This document shows, in pieces, positions 16,705-25,517 of a DNA stretch of 64,000 nucleotides. Source of the DNA: Lachnospiraceae bacterium (lineage in GTDB: Bacteria > Bacillota > Clostridia > Lachnospirales > Lachnospiraceae). The stretch is from the NCBI GenBank assembly GCA_017460885.1, contig JAFUAB010000036.1, positions 1 through 64,000 on the forward strand, read 5' to 3'. The notes under the pieces are model-generated. The model was given only the letters and a program-made list of their open reading frames with translations, was not told where the DNA came from and did not search any database. A program made the translations under genes and the position numbers. The first letter of the stretch is position 1, and each line of letters begins with the position of its first letter.

Positions 16705-16783
16705 GCGGAAATGGCGGAATTCATGGTAATTGTTCCGAAGGGACAATTACAGGCAGACGCGCAAGGTATGGCGTGCGCGTCGT
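16705..16783 (+). pseudogene. Broken tRNA-Leu copy with a hairpin insertion in the D arm
   Basis: Bases 16705-16721 match the first 17 bases of tRNA-Leu at 16797 with one mismatch, and 16752-16762 match its D-arm continuation GGCAGACGCGC. Between them are 30 inserted bases dominated by a hairpin: arms 16726-16733 and 16743-16750 (GTAATTGT/ACAATTAC) pair perfectly and further pairing closes on a GAA loop. After the match, GACGCGC (16756-16762) pairs with GCGCGTC (16775-16781) to form a second hairpin. No anticodon arm, T arm or 3' acceptor strand follows, so it cannot be a functional tRNA. It would be in the leader of the real tRNA-Leu transcript, so a processing role is possible. Confidence 0.75.
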
Positions 16784-16796
16784 AACAGTTGAATAT

Positions 16797-16880
16797 GCGG
16801 AGATGGCGGAATTGGCAGACGCGCACGGTTCAGGTCCGTGTGGTAGCAATACCATGAGGGTTCAAGTCCCTTTCTCCGCA
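16797..16880 (+). tRNA. tRNA-Leu, anticodon CAG
   Basis: An 84-nt class II tRNA including the discriminator A. The acceptor is GCGGAGA/TCTCCGC. The D arm has TGGCGGAATTGGCAGACGC, the anticodon stem CACGG/CCGTG encloses TTCAGGT (anticodon CAG, reading CUG), and there is a long variable arm (TGGTAGCAATACCA). The T arm has GGTTCAAGTCC. CCA is not encoded. A terminator hairpin follows closely. Confidence 0.96.
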
Positions 16881-16896
16881 TTATTATCAGACTGAG

Positions 16897-16922
16897 AGGA
16901 GCAGCATATAGCTGCTCTTTTT
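16897..16922 (+). terminator. Intrinsic terminator of tRNA-Leu(CAG)
   Basis: A 7-bp stem GAGCAGC/GCTGCTC with an ATATA loop is followed by five T, about 17 bp after the tRNA end. Confidence 0.9.
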
Positions 16923-16926
16923 ATGT

Positions 16927-17070
16927 ATAGTAAACGACAAAAGTATTTATACTTTTAGTCGTTTACTGCGCCGGATTTGCTATGCGAAGCATTAATTTCC
17001 TTTGCAAATCCGTGCGCATCCCGCCGGAGGCTTTATAGTGAACGTCAAAATATTTTTGACGTTCACTATA
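16927..17070. repeat. Three-hairpin MITE/REPIN-like intergenic element
   Basis: A roughly 144-bp block contains three separate stems. Stem 1 pairs AGTAAACGAC (16929-16938) with GTCGTTTACT (16958-16967) and extends inward with AAAAGTAT/ATACTTTT. Stem 2 pairs 16968-16980 with 17004-17017 (GCGC plus CGGATTTGC arms, one bulge), with a small ATGC-GAA-GCAT hairpin in its loop. Stem 3 pairs 17034-17050 with 17051-17070, starting TATAGTGAACGTC. Stems 1 and 3 are related (TATAGTAAACGAC versus TATAGTGAACGTC), so the element is bounded by homologous palindromes. No coding potential is seen. Confidence 0.75.
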
Positions 17071-17073
17071 AAC

Positions 17074-17101
17074 TTGATTTTTGCACCGAATAAGCTATAC
17101 T
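17074..17101 (+). promoter_or_regulatory. Promoter for the FakA-like small gene and trpS
   Basis: TTGATT (17074-17079), a 16-bp spacer and TATACT (17096-17101). It lies just outside the structured element, 36 bp before the start codon. A GGAGGAG ribosome-binding site follows at about 17124. Confidence 0.6.
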
Positions 17102-17136
17102 AGTTAATCGATACTGATTTTTTTGGAGGAGAAATA

Positions 17137-17454
17137 ATGGAAGATGTGATCGAATTCAGATATGACACCCAGCTGCTGCTGGACAAGTACGCCGGTAACG
17201 GGGAGGATGTGGATGATCTCGCGGATGACCTTGTGGATGAGGTTAGGGATCATATCACCAATAACTTCAAGGGAGATTCGATGGTGGTTGCCGGAGATAG
17301 CGGCGAGGATGAGTTCGGAGAGAAGGCCACCGTTAAACTGCATTTTCATACCAATGAGCCCTGGCTTGTTCTGGAATATTGCAGGAGTCTCGGAGAGATA
17401 TACGACATAGTTGTTGAAGATATGGACAGACAGTCCAGGGGCCTTAAGGGCTGA
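17137..17454 (+). CDS. Stand-alone domain resembling the C-terminal part of FakA/YloV
   Basis: A 105-aa acidic protein from ATG 17137 with a strong GGAGGAG site. The second half, beginning GDSMVVAGD and continuing with VKLHFHTNEPWLVLEY, then GEIYDIVVEDMDRQ, closely follows the pattern seen in fatty acid kinase FakA (YloV, DAK2-type) proteins, where HVHTNxPGxVLE and a GEL-x-x-I-K-I-E-N-M-R-E-Q stretch occur. The N-terminal half is a short acidic helical segment. No DhaL-type kinase domain is attached, and no FakB/DegV gene is adjacent. It may bind a kinase or a fatty acid carrier; its function is unknown. It is 23 bp upstream of trpS and probably cotranscribed with it. Confidence 0.7.
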   Translation: MEDVIEFRYDTQLLLDKYAGNGEDVDDLADDLVDEVRDHITNNFKGDSMVVAGDSGEDEFGEKATVKLHFHTNEPWLVLEYCRSLGEIYDIVVEDMDRQSRGLKG

Positions 17455-17477
17455 CTTACGCATACGGAGATTAACTG

Positions 17478-18488
17478 ATGGAATCACAGAATGAAAAGAA
17501 AATAATGCTGTCGGGCATACAGCCCAGCGGGGATCTGCACCTTGGTAATTACCTGGGGGCTATCAAGAACTGGGCGGATCGTGTGAATGAGTTTGACTGC
17601 TATTATTTCATGGCAGATATGCATACCATCACGGTCAGACAGGATCCGGCGGATCTGCGCAGACGTTCGCTCGAGATGCTTGCCCTTTACATCGCGTCGG
17701 GACTCGATCCGGAGAAAAATACCCTTTTTCTGCAGTCACATGTTCCCGCACATGCGCAGCTGGGGTGGGTTCTGGACTGCTATACGATGTTCGGTGAGCT
17801 GAGCCGCATGACACAGTTCAAGGATAAATCCGAGAAGCATAAGGACAATATCAATGCCGGGCTGTTTACCTATCCGTCGCTGATGGCTGCCGATATTCTG
17901 CTGTATCAGCCTCACTACGTTCCGGTTGGAGAGGATCAGAAACAGCACGTTGAGCTGACCAGGGATATTGCCGAGAGATTCAACAACATCTACGGAGATG
18001 TCTTCCGCGTTCCGGAGCCGTATATAGCCAAGGTCGGAGCACGGATCTACGGACTTACCGCACCTACAACCAAGATGTCCAAGTCTGATCCGAACGGCTG
18101 TGTTTTCCTTATGGATGAGCCGGATGTGATCATGAAGAAGTTTAAGCGGGCCGTTACCGACTCCGATTCCGAGAGATGCGTAAGATATGACCGCGAAGAG
18201 AAGCCCGGAGTAGCCAACCTGATGGCGATCTATTCGACAGTTACCGGCAAGAGCTATGAAGATATCGAGAAGGAATTCGAGGGCCAGGGCTACGGCGTAT
18301 TTAAGCCGGCCGTGGGTGACGCTGTGGTTCAGATGCTTAATCCCATACGAGAGGAGGCCAAAAGGCTTATAGCGGACAGGGAATACCTCAACAATGTCTA
18401 CAGGCAGGGAGCGGAGAAGGCATCATATATTGCCAACAAGACGCTTCGCAAGGTCTATAAGAAGATAGGGTTTTATCAGATGCAGTAG
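17478..18488 (+). CDS. trpS: Tryptophanyl-tRNA synthetase
   Basis: A 336-aa class Ic aminoacyl-tRNA synthetase that charges tRNA-Trp. The HIGH-like motif appears as PSGDLHLGNYLGA (residues about 16-28) and the KMSKS motif as TKMSKSDPNG. GEDQKQHVELTRDIAERFN, which contacts ATP and tryptophan, is intact. The length is typical. No T-box or trp attenuator is visible in the 23-bp gap upstream, so transcription probably comes from the promoter before the small FakA-like gene. A terminator follows at 18533-18567. Confidence 0.98.
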   Translation: MESQNEKKIMLSGIQPSGDLHLGNYLGAIKNWADRVNEFDCYYFMADMHTITVRQDPADLRRRSLEMLALYIASGLDPEKNTLFLQSHVPAHAQLGWVLDCYTMFGELSRMTQFKDKSEKHKDNINAGLFTYPSLMAADILLYQPHYVPVGEDQKQHVELTRDIAERFNNIYGDVFRVPEPYIAKVGARIYGLTAPTTKMSKSDPNGCVFLMDEPDVIMKKFKRAVTDSDSERCVRYDREEKPGVANLMAIYSTVTGKSYEDIEKEFEGQGYGVFKPAVGDAVVQMLNPIREEAKRLIADREYLNNVYRQGAEKASYIANKTLRKVYKKIGFYQMQ

Positions 18489-18532
18489 ATCTGAGGTTTA
18501 TGCTTTCTTAATAAAATAAAAAAAGGAATTTG

Positions 18533-18567
18533 AAAACCCGCGCTTAATATAATAAGTGTGGGTTTTT
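18533..18567 (+). terminator. Intrinsic terminator after trpS
   Basis: A long stem pairs AAAACCCGCGCTTA with TAAGTGTGGGTTTT (two G-U/mismatch positions) around a short AT loop, with T at the end. It would also stop transcription entering dgt. Confidence 0.85.
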
Positions 18568-18606
18568 GAGTCACCGGATTATTTCCCACCGATTTGGATG
18601 AAAGCC

Positions 18607-19611
18607 ATGATAATCAGAGAACGACAGGAATTACAGGAAAAAGAATACCTTAGCGAATTTGCCACACACAGTACAGACAGCAGGGGGAGACTCATCCCGG
18701 AGGAGGAGTGTGATATCCGTACCGTTTTTCAGAGAGACAGGGATCGGATCATCCACTCCAAGTCATTCAGGAGGCTTAAGGACAAAACCCAGGTATTCCT
18801 GACCCCGGAGGGTGATCATTACCGTACAAGGCTCACTCATACACTGGAGGTTTCACAGACAGCCAGGACCATAGCCAAGGCACTGAGACTTAATGAGGAT
18901 CTCGTGGAGGCCATAGCACTCGGTCATGATCTGGGTCATACACCTTTCGGTCATGCAGGAGAGAGAGCCCTGGACGCGGTCTGTCCCATCGGCTTCAAGC
19001 ACAATGTACAGTCAGTCCGTACCGTGGATGTGCTTGAGAAGAACGGACGGGGATTAAACCTTACGATGGAGGTCAGGGACGGCATCCTTAATCATCAGAC
19101 CAGCTCCACACCCTCCACACCCGAGGGGAAGGTGGTCAGACTTGCCGATAAACTGGCTTATATACATCATGATGTGGATGATGCGCTGCGCGCCGGTATC
19201 CTGCGGGAGGACGATATTCCGGCCGGTATCACAAATCTCATCGGCCATACCTGCAACCAGCGTCTCGACTGTTTTATACACGATATTGTTACCACCAGCA
19301 CCGATTCGGCCGATATCAGGATGTCGGACCAGATAGGCGCGGTGATGATGGATATGAGGCGGTTCATGTTCGAACGGGTCTATACCAATCCCGTGGCCAA
19401 GGCCGAGGAACATAAGGCCGAGGAGCTGGTCAAGACGCTGTATGATTATTTCCTGACACATACGGAGCTTTTGCCCAGGTATCTGCTGGAGATCATGTAC
19501 AGGGGCGAATCTGCCGAACAGGTGGTCTGCGATCACATTTCATCCATGACGGACAGATACGCCACGGCGGTATATGAAGATATATTTGTGCCCAAAACAT
19601 GGCATGGTTAG
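18607..19611 (+). CDS. dgt: Deoxyguanosinetriphosphate triphosphohydrolase-like protein (HD domain)
   Basis: A 334-aa HD-domain dNTP triphosphohydrolase, from ATG 18607. This start is chosen because MIIRERQELQEKEYLS aligns with the usual family start; ATG 18598 is an alternative, and starts further left fall in the terminator. The metal site residues are visible as RLTHTLEVSQ, then LGHDLGHTPFGHAGE, and a later Asp in RLADKLAYIHHDVDDA. DKTQVFLTPEGDHYRTR is the substrate loop conserved in the family. It lies three bases upstream of dnaG, the standard Clostridia order dgt-dnaG-rpoD, which implies coexpression with replication genes. Confidence 0.93.
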   Translation: MIIRERQELQEKEYLSEFATHSTDSRGRLIPEEECDIRTVFQRDRDRIIHSKSFRRLKDKTQVFLTPEGDHYRTRLTHTLEVSQTARTIAKALRLNEDLVEAIALGHDLGHTPFGHAGERALDAVCPIGFKHNVQSVRTVDVLEKNGRGLNLTMEVRDGILNHQTSSTPSTPEGKVVRLADKLAYIHHDVDDALRAGILREDDIPAGITNLIGHTCNQRLDCFIHDIVTTSTDSADIRMSDQIGAVMMDMRRFMFERVYTNPVAKAEEHKAEELVKTLYDYFLTHTELLPRYLLEIMYRGESAEQVVCDHISSMTDRYATAVYEDIFVPKTWHG

Positions 19612-19614
19612 GAT

Positions 19615-21384
19615 ATGGCTGATTATAATTCCGTTGTAGAAGAGGTCAGATCCAGAAACGATATACTCGATGTCGTGGGCGGATATGTACATCTTCAGAA
19701 AAGAGGGTCGACATACTTTGGTCTGTGCCCTTTTCATAATGAGAAGACTCCGTCCTTTTCGGTTACGCCTTCCAAACAGATGTATTATTGTTTCGGATGT
19801 CACAAGGGCGGGAACGTTTTCACTTTTTTGCAGGATTACGAGAACCTTACTTTCAGGGAAGCTCTGGAAAACCTGGCCGAAAGGGCCGGCGTTGAGCTAC
19901 CGGAATACAATAATTCCGCAGAGAACAAATCCCGGGATCTCCTGCGTAAACGAATGCTGGAGATCAACAAGGCCGCAGCAGTGTATTATGCCTATCAGCT
20001 TAAATCCCCTCAGGGCAGAAAGGGATACGAATATCTGACCGGCAGAGGACTGAGCGACGAGACGATAGCCGGATTCGGGCTTGGATATTCCAATATCACG
20101 AGCGATGATCTGGTAAAGTATCTCAGATCAAAGGGATATGATGATCAGCTGATGATTGATTCGGGACTTGCGCTCTTTGATGAGAAGCACGGGCTTCACG
20201 ACAGATTCTGGAACAGGGTCATGTATCCCATACTGGATGCCAACAGCCGGGTCATAGGCTTCGGCGGCAGGGTAATGGGGGAGGGAGAACCCAAATACCT
20301 GAATTCCAGGGAAACGTTTGTTTTTGATAAAGGCAGGAACCTGTACGGTCTGAATATAGCGAGATCCTCCAGAAAGGATTACCTGATACTGTGCGAGGGC
20401 TATATGGATGTTATAGCGATGCATCAGGCGGGATTTAACAATGCGGTAGCGAGTCTGGGAACGGCTTTTACCTCCGGGCAGGCAACACTTGTCAGGCGAT
20501 TCGTGCGGAAGGTATATCTCGCATACGATTCGGACGGAGCAGGTGTAAATGCCGCACTCAAGGCGATTTCGATACTCAGGGACATGGAACTGACAGCCCG
20601 GGTGATCAATATGCTGCCTCATAAGGATCCCGATGAATTTATCAAAAACCTTGGACGCGGTGAATTCGAAAAGAGGATAGAAGAGGCCGAGGACGGCTTC
20701 CTTTTTGAGATACGTATCCTTGAACGCGAATACGATCTTAAGGATGCGGATTCGCGAACCGGATTTATTCATGAGCTTGCAGCCAGACTTCTGAGGTTTG
20801 AGGATGAGATAAGACGTGAAAACTATCTGACCGTGACTGCCGATAAGTACGGCATACCGGTTGACCAGCTCAGACGCGATATGGTCAGACAGGCGGCAGA
20901 GGCCGGCGGATACGGAACACATACGGAGCCTAAGAGCGGGATCAGCTCCGCAAACAGGGGGGAGGATGATCCTGCACTCAGGAATCAGCGCTATCTGATC
21001 ACATGGCTGGGAGATGAACCTGCCATATACCCTATAGTCAGGAAGTATATCGAACCGGATGACTTCACGGATCCGGTTTATCGAGAGGTGATCAGACAGC
21101 TGTATATTGATCTGGATGGCGGACGTGTCAATCCGGCCGCGATCATTTCAACATTTACCGATGAGCAGGATCAGAATAAGGTTGCGGGGCTTTTTAACAC
21201 CCCACTCGTGCTTGTAGATGAGTCTGACAGGGGTAAAGCCCTGCACGACATCATATATATGGTAAAGAAAAGCTCTGTGGAGGGACGGGCCGGATCGGAA
21301 CTCATAGACGAACAGTCCGTTCTGCGCCGTATGAATGACAAAAAGGCTCTTGAGGAGCTGCGCAGGGCAACAATCAAACTTTAG
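19615..21384 (+). CDS. dnaG: DNA primase
   Basis: A 589-aa primase making RNA primers at the replication fork. The N-terminal zinc ribbon has [11 protein letters not shown] and CFGCHKGG (CHC2 type). The RNA polymerase basic region contains [13 protein letters not shown] and later GFGLGYS. The TOPRIM domain shows [12 protein letters not shown] (catalytic Glu) and [13 protein letters not shown] (DxD-like). The C-terminal helicase-binding region ends in [17 protein letters not shown]. It is the middle gene of dgt-dnaG-rpoD, with a 3-bp gap from dgt and 13 bp to rpoD. Confidence 0.98.
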   Translation: MADYNSVVEEVRSRNDILDVVGGYVHLQKRGSTYFGLCPFHNEKTPSFSVTPSKQMYYCFGCHKGGNVFTFLQDYENLTFREALENLAERAGVELPEYNNSAENKSRDLLRKRMLEINKAAAVYYAYQLKSPQGRKGYEYLTGRGLSDETIAGFGLGYSNITSDDLVKYLRSKGYDDQLMIDSGLALFDEKHGLHDRFWNRVMYPILDANSRVIGFGGRVMGEGEPKYLNSRETFVFDKGRNLYGLNIARSSRKDYLILCEGYMDVIAMHQAGFNNAVASLGTAFTSGQATLVRRFVRKVYLAYDSDGAGVNAALKAISILRDMELTARVINMLPHKDPDEFIKNLGRGEFEKRIEEAEDGFLFEIRILEREYDLKDADSRTGFIHELAARLLRFEDEIRRENYLTVTADKYGIPVDQLRRDMVRQAAEAGGYGTHTEPKSGISSANRGEDDPALRNQRYLITWLGDEPAIYPIVRKYIEPDDFTDPVYREVIRQLYIDLDGGRVNPAAIISTFTDEQDQNKVAGLFNTPLVLVDESDRGKALHDIIYMVKKSSVEGRAGSELIDEQSVLRRMNDKKALEELRRATIKL

Positions 21385-21397
21385 AAAGAGGTACATT

Positions 21398-22660
21398 ATG
21401 CCAAGGAAAAGTAAAAAGGCTGAAACTGAAGAGAAGATCAGAGAGGTAGACATTGACGACGATGTCATGGATGATGCCGATGATATCTCTTTGAACGATG
21501 ACGGTATCGGAGACGGGATAGAGCTGTCCAAACAGGCGGAGGAGAAGCTTCAGGAGCTCATCGGTATAGGCAAAAAGAAAAAGAACGTTCTTGAGCTTAA
21601 TGAGGTGATCGATTTCCTGTCCGAGGTAAATCTGGATGATGAACAGCTCGGTCATGTTATGGATGTCCTTAACCAGCATGAGATCGATATCCTCAGCATG
21701 AATGAGACGGATGACGATGCTGAACCGGATGATGAGGTGATGGATGATCTTGGAGATGATCCCGAGCTCGAAGAGGAAGAGGTGGATCTCGAGAACATCG
21801 AGGGCTTTATTCCGGAGGGCGTGAGCCTTGAGGATCCGGTACGTATGTACCTGAAGGAGATAGGTAAGGTCCCGCTTCTGAGTGCGGATGAGGAGATCGA
21901 GCTGGCCAAACTCATGGAAAACGGAGGAGAGGAAGGCGAGGAAGCCCGTAAAAAACTGGCCGAAGCCAATCTGCGTCTTGTGGTTTCGATCGCCAAGAGA
22001 TATGTGGGACGCGGAATGCTTTTCCTGGATCTGATCCAGGAGGGCAATCTCGGACTCATCAAGGCGGTTGAAAAGTTCGATTATCATAAAGGGTACAAGT
22101 TCTCCACCTATGCTACATGGTGGATCAGACAGGCCATAACGAGAGCCATCGCGGATCAGGCCAGAACCATCCGTATTCCGGTTCATATGGTTGAGACGAT
22201 CAACAAGCTGATACGCGTGTCCCGTCAGCTGCTGCAGGAACTCGGACGTGAACCTACTCCGGAGGAGATCGCGGCAGAGATGGATATGCCGGTTGAGAGG
22301 GTCAGAGAGATACTTAAGATCTCTCAGGAGCCCGTTTCTCTGGAGACTCCCATAGGCGAGGAGGAGGATTCGCATCTCGGCGATTTCATACAGGATGACA
22401 ATGTACCCGTACCCGCCGACGCAGCCGCATTTACACTGCTCAAGGAACAGCTTGTTGAGGTTCTGGGCACCCTGACGGAAAGAGAACAGAAGGTCCTGAG
22501 GCTTCGTTTCGGTCTGGATGACGGCAGGGCACGCACTCTTGAAGAGGTCGGCAAGGAATTCAATGTAACAAGGGAAAGAATACGTCAGATAGAGGCAAAG
22601 GCTCTGAGGAAGCTTCGCCATCCCAGCCGCAGCCGCAAGCTTAAGGATTATCTCGAGTGA
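21398..22660 (+). CDS. rpoD: RNA polymerase primary sigma factor (SigA/RpoD)
   Basis: A 420-aa housekeeping sigma factor. ATG 21398 has AGAAAGAGG upstream. The N-terminal ~140 residues (region 1.1 and spacer) are very acidic, with [20 protein letters not shown] and similar. Region 1.2 starts at [17 protein letters not shown]. Region 2 has [18 protein letters not shown] and the -10 recognition helix [17 protein letters not shown]. Region 3 has [12 protein letters not shown]. Region 4.2 ends with [20 protein letters not shown], the -35-recognition HTH, and [13 protein letters not shown]. The long acidic N-terminus is normal for Lachnospiraceae. Confidence 0.98.
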   Translation: MPRKSKKAETEEKIREVDIDDDVMDDADDISLNDDGIGDGIELSKQAEEKLQELIGIGKKKKNVLELNEVIDFLSEVNLDDEQLGHVMDVLNQHEIDILSMNETDDDAEPDDEVMDDLGDDPELEEEEVDLENIEGFIPEGVSLEDPVRMYLKEIGKVPLLSADEEIELAKLMENGGEEGEEARKKLAEANLRLVVSIAKRYVGRGMLFLDLIQEGNLGLIKAVEKFDYHKGYKFSTYATWWIRQAITRAIADQARTIRIPVHMVETINKLIRVSRQLLQELGREPTPEEIAAEMDMPVERVREILKISQEPVSLETPIGEEEDSHLGDFIQDDNVPVPADAAAFTLLKEQLVEVLGTLTEREQKVLRLRFGLDDGRARTLEEVGKEFNVTRERIRQIEAKALRKLRHPSRSRKLKDYLE

Positions 22661-22661
22661 T

Positions 22662-23411
22662 ATGGGAGAATCGTTATTATCCGGCAGGCTGAAGTGTGTA
22701 GCCGATATGGTCAGCCCCGTCAGGACGGTATATGATGTGGGATGTGATCACGCGCATCTGGCGGTTTATCTGGTTAATTCCCAAAAGGCCGAAAAAGCCG
22801 TGGCATCGGACGTCCGCCCCGGTCCTCTCAGGGCTGCAGCCGCAAATATACGGGCGGCAGGACTGGAAGACCGGATCAGTACGGTACTCAGTGATGGTTT
22901 ACATAATATACCAAAGCCCGATGCCTCATCGGCACTTATCATCGCCGGTATGGGCGGACCGTTGATACTCAGGATATTGTCGGATTGTCCTGATACGGTT
23001 TCGGGTTTCGATGAGATCATTATCTCACCACAGTCAAGGATCCGTGACGTGAGAGCGCATCTTCCGGACCTCGGATGGTGGATCACGGATGAGGATATGG
23101 TATTTGATGCCGGTAAGTATTACACTGTCATTAAGCTCACAAAAGAGCGGCAGGAGTATGCAGCCCCTTTTCCGGATGTTACCCCGGAGGATTACGGAGA
23201 GCTCAGACTCAGATACGGCCCCGTATTGATAAACAGGCCCGCCGGAATACTGAAGGATTATCTGGATTGGGAGTTAAGTATTTATAATGAAGTTGTTTCC
23301 GGACTGGATCCGAAGGAGCATGGAGACAGGCTGGAGGAAGTGAAACGGGATATCAGTTTAAATCAGATTTTGACAGGAGGTCTATATGGTTACGATCAAA
23401 ATAGGCGGTAA
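22662..23411 (+). CDS. trmK: tRNA (adenine(22)-N1)-methyltransferase
   Basis: A 249-aa SAM-dependent Rossmann methyltransferase that makes m1A22 in tRNA. VYDVGCDHAHLAVYLV is the SAM-binding motif I with the characteristic DHA residues, and ASDVRPGPLRAA is motif II. The catalytic-site region IAGMGGPLI and IISPQSRIRDVR follow the TrmK pattern. The C-terminal helical part is the tRNA-binding segment. It starts two bases after rpoD and overlaps the nucleoside-kinase gene by 26 bp, so these genes are translated as a unit. The gene order rpoD-trmK is the usual one. Confidence 0.93.
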   Translation: MGESLLSGRLKCVADMVSPVRTVYDVGCDHAHLAVYLVNSQKAEKAVASDVRPGPLRAAAANIRAAGLEDRISTVLSDGLHNIPKPDASSALIIAGMGGPLILRILSDCPDTVSGFDEIIISPQSRIRDVRAHLPDLGWWITDEDMVFDAGKYYTVIKLTKERQEYAAPFPDVTPEDYGELRLRYGPVLINRPAGILKDYLDWELSIYNEVVSGLDPKEHGDRLEEVKRDISLNQILTGGLYGYDQNRR

Positions 23412-25041
23412 GGATTACTACTATGATGAGGGGATCAAGTATGAACTCATAGCCCAGGAGTTTCAGAAGGACTATGATGATCCGATAGCCCTGGTCACGG
23501 TCAACGGCAAGATCCGTGAGCTTATGAAGAAGGTGGATAAGGATTGTACCCTTGACTTTATAACATACAGAAGCGCCATTGGACACAAGACATACGTTCG
23601 TACGGCTGTTATGCTGATGATGAAGGCGATACATGACGAGTGCGGTGCGGGAGCCACCAATAACGTCAAGGTCAATTTCACTATAGGACCCGGCTATTAC
23701 TGTTCGCTAAAAAACGGACTTGAGATCGATGAAGACGGTGTGAACAGGATCAAGGTACGCATGCAGGAAATGATCGATACCGGAATTCCCTTTACCAAGA
23801 AGTCATACCCTACGGGTGAGGCTCTTGAACTGTTCAGAAAACTTGGAATGACCGACAAGGAGCAGCTGTTTAAATACCGCAGATCCTCCAATATCAATGT
23901 ATACTGTCTCGGTGATTATTATGATTATTACTACGGTTATATGATGCCCAGTACCGCATATATAACCAAATTTGACCTGCTCAAGTATCAGGACGGACTC
24001 ATGCTCGTACTGCCTCAGCACGGTACGGGTAACGGCATAGAGGAATTCGTACCCCGCCCGAAGCTTTTCAGTACCCTTATGGGAGCCTCGGACTGGTCCG
24101 CACAGATGGGCATAGATACCGTCGGTGATCTGAACGACTGGATCTGCAGCGGTGAGGCTGAGGATCTGATACTGGTTCAGGAGGCTCTGCAGGAGAGGCG
24201 TATCGGCGAGATCGCCAGGGAGATATCTGAGCGACACGGTGTTAAGTTTGTCATGATAGCCGGACCGTCTTCTTCGGGAAAGACAACATTTAGTCACAGG
24301 CTTTCCATTCAGCTCAGGACCTACGGCCTTTCACCGCACCCGATCGGATTGGATAATTACTACAAGGATCACAAGGATACACCCCTGGATGAGGACGGAA
24401 AGCCTGATTACGAGTGCCTGGAGGCCCTCGATGTGGAGCAGTTTAACAGTGATATGACCAGGCTTCTGAACGGAGAGACCGTAGAGCTTCCGTCATATAA
24501 TTTCAAGACCGGCAAGAGGGAGTATAAAGGAGATTTCAAGAAGCTCGAGGAGGACGATATACTTGTCATAGAGGGTATACACGGACTGAACGAAAAGATG
24601 TCATATTCGCTTCCGGCAGAGTCAAAATACAAGATATACATTTCATGTCTGACTGCCCTGAATGTGGATGAGCATAACCGTATTCCCACGACGGACGGAC
24701 GGCTTCTCAGGCGTATGGTCAGGGATGCCAGAACAAGAGGTGCAAGCGCTGCCAAAACTATATCCATGTGGCCCTCTGTCAGAAAGGGAGAGGAGAAGTT
24801 TATATTCCCGTTCCAGGAGGATGCGGATGCAATGTTCAATTCCGCGCTCATTTATGAGCTTGCGGTCCTGAAACCCTATGCGGAACCGCTTCTCTACAGC
24901 ATACAAAAAGGAGAGCCCGAATACTTCGAGGCGCGCAGACTGCTTAAGTTTCTGGAGTATTTCCTGACTCTGGGATCTGACGGACTGCCGTATAATTCTC
25001 TTGCGAGGGAATTTGTTGGCGGAGGCTGTTTTAAGTTATAG
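23386..25041 (+). CDS. Nucleoside kinase (uridine kinase-like) with TGS/ThrRS-like N-terminus
   Basis: A 551-aa fusion. The N-terminal ~60 residues are TGS-like (IKIGGKDYYYDEG, then VNGKIRELMKK), followed by a region related to the editing/second additional domain of threonyl-tRNA synthetase (up to about 200). The C-terminal half is a PRK/uridine-kinase P-loop domain: MIAGPSSSGKTTFSHRLS is the Walker A, DNYYKDHKDTP is the substrate loop, and VIEGIHGLNE is Walker B. Similar proteins are widespread in Clostridia and annotated as nucleoside kinase. Whether uridine is the true substrate cannot be read here. A GGAGGT site lies before ATG 23386, within the end of trmK. Confidence 0.9.
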   Translation: MVTIKIGGKDYYYDEGIKYELIAQEFQKDYDDPIALVTVNGKIRELMKKVDKDCTLDFITYRSAIGHKTYVRTAVMLMMKAIHDECGAGATNNVKVNFTIGPGYYCSLKNGLEIDEDGVNRIKVRMQEMIDTGIPFTKKSYPTGEALELFRKLGMTDKEQLFKYRRSSNINVYCLGDYYDYYYGYMMPSTAYITKFDLLKYQDGLMLVLPQHGTGNGIEEFVPRPKLFSTLMGASDWSAQMGIDTVGDLNDWICSGEAEDLILVQEALQERRIGEIAREISERHGVKFVMIAGPSSSGKTTFSHRLSIQLRTYGLSPHPIGLDNYYKDHKDTPLDEDGKPDYECLEALDVEQFNSDMTRLLNGETVELPSYNFKTGKREYKGDFKKLEEDDILVIEGIHGLNEKMSYSLPAESKYKIYISCLTALNVDEHNRIPTTDGRLLRRMVRDARTRGASAAKTISMWPSVRKGEEKFIFPFQEDADAMFNSALIYELAVLKPYAEPLLYSIQKGEPEYFEARRLLKFLEYFLTLGSDGLPYNSLAREFVGGGCFKL

Positions 25042-25086
25042 AAAATGATTTTACACAGAGTATCACGGTGAAAATATTGATCCGGG

Positions 25087-25429
25087 ATGCCGAGTCGGAC
25101 TGTAAGCCGGGTTCTGTCGAGAATGATCATCTATCTAGGACAGACGTTGCCGCCTGACTCGAGCGACCTACCTGAGGACGGCCGGGCAAGCCTTAACCCT
25201 CTGTTTGGTCTTGCTTCGGATGGGGTTTACAATGCCTCACCCGTTACCGGATGAGCGGTAGTCTCTTACACTGCCTTTTCAACCTTACTTCCTGACGGAT
25301 AGCGGTATGTTTTCTGTTGCACTGGCCTGGGAGTCACCTCCACCGGACGTTATCCGGCATCCTGCCCTGTGAAGCCCGGACTTTCCTCATCTGCATAAGC
25401 AGCTGCGATCATTTATCCGGCTCGGCAGG
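25087..25429 (-). ncRNA. rnpB: RNase P RNA
   Basis: On the minus strand the RNA contains the universal GAGGAAAGTCCGGGCT element near its 5' end, AGGGCAGGATGCCGG, the GTAAACCCC region, and the 3' CR-V element ending in ACAGAACCCGGCTTACA. Terminal P1 pairing is seen between GCCGAG (25421-25426) and CTCGGC (25089-25094). The layout fits type A RNA rather than the Bacillus type B form. It is the ribozyme component that removes tRNA 5' leaders. The ends are set from P1 pairing and could be off by several bases. Confidence 0.95.
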
Positions 25430-25433
25430 AGTT

Positions 25434-25463
25434 ATGATAGCATAATTACGGTTTTGCGGTCAA
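25434..25463 (-). promoter_or_regulatory. Promoter of rnpB
   Basis: On the minus strand, TTGACC (25458-25463), an 18-bp spacer, then TATCAT (25434-25439). It ends a few bases before the P1 stem, as expected for a stable RNA. Confidence 0.7.
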
Positions 25464-25469
25464 TCGGTT

Positions 25470-25499
25470 TTGAGGATCGTCAGACCGTTCAAATATATA
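25470..25499 (+). promoter_or_regulatory. Candidate promoter of the aldo/keto reductase gene
   Basis: TTGAGG (25470-25475), an 18-bp spacer and TATATA (25494-25499), back to back with the rnpB promoter. An AGAAAGG ribosome-binding site follows before ATG 25518. Confidence 0.5.
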
Positions 25500-25517
25500 A
25501 GCATTTAGAAAGGTACA

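Noticed and set aside
18556..18606. Longer N-terminus for dgt from 18556
   Set aside because: This start lies in the trpS terminator stem and the added residues do not match the family; ATG 18607 fits the family start.
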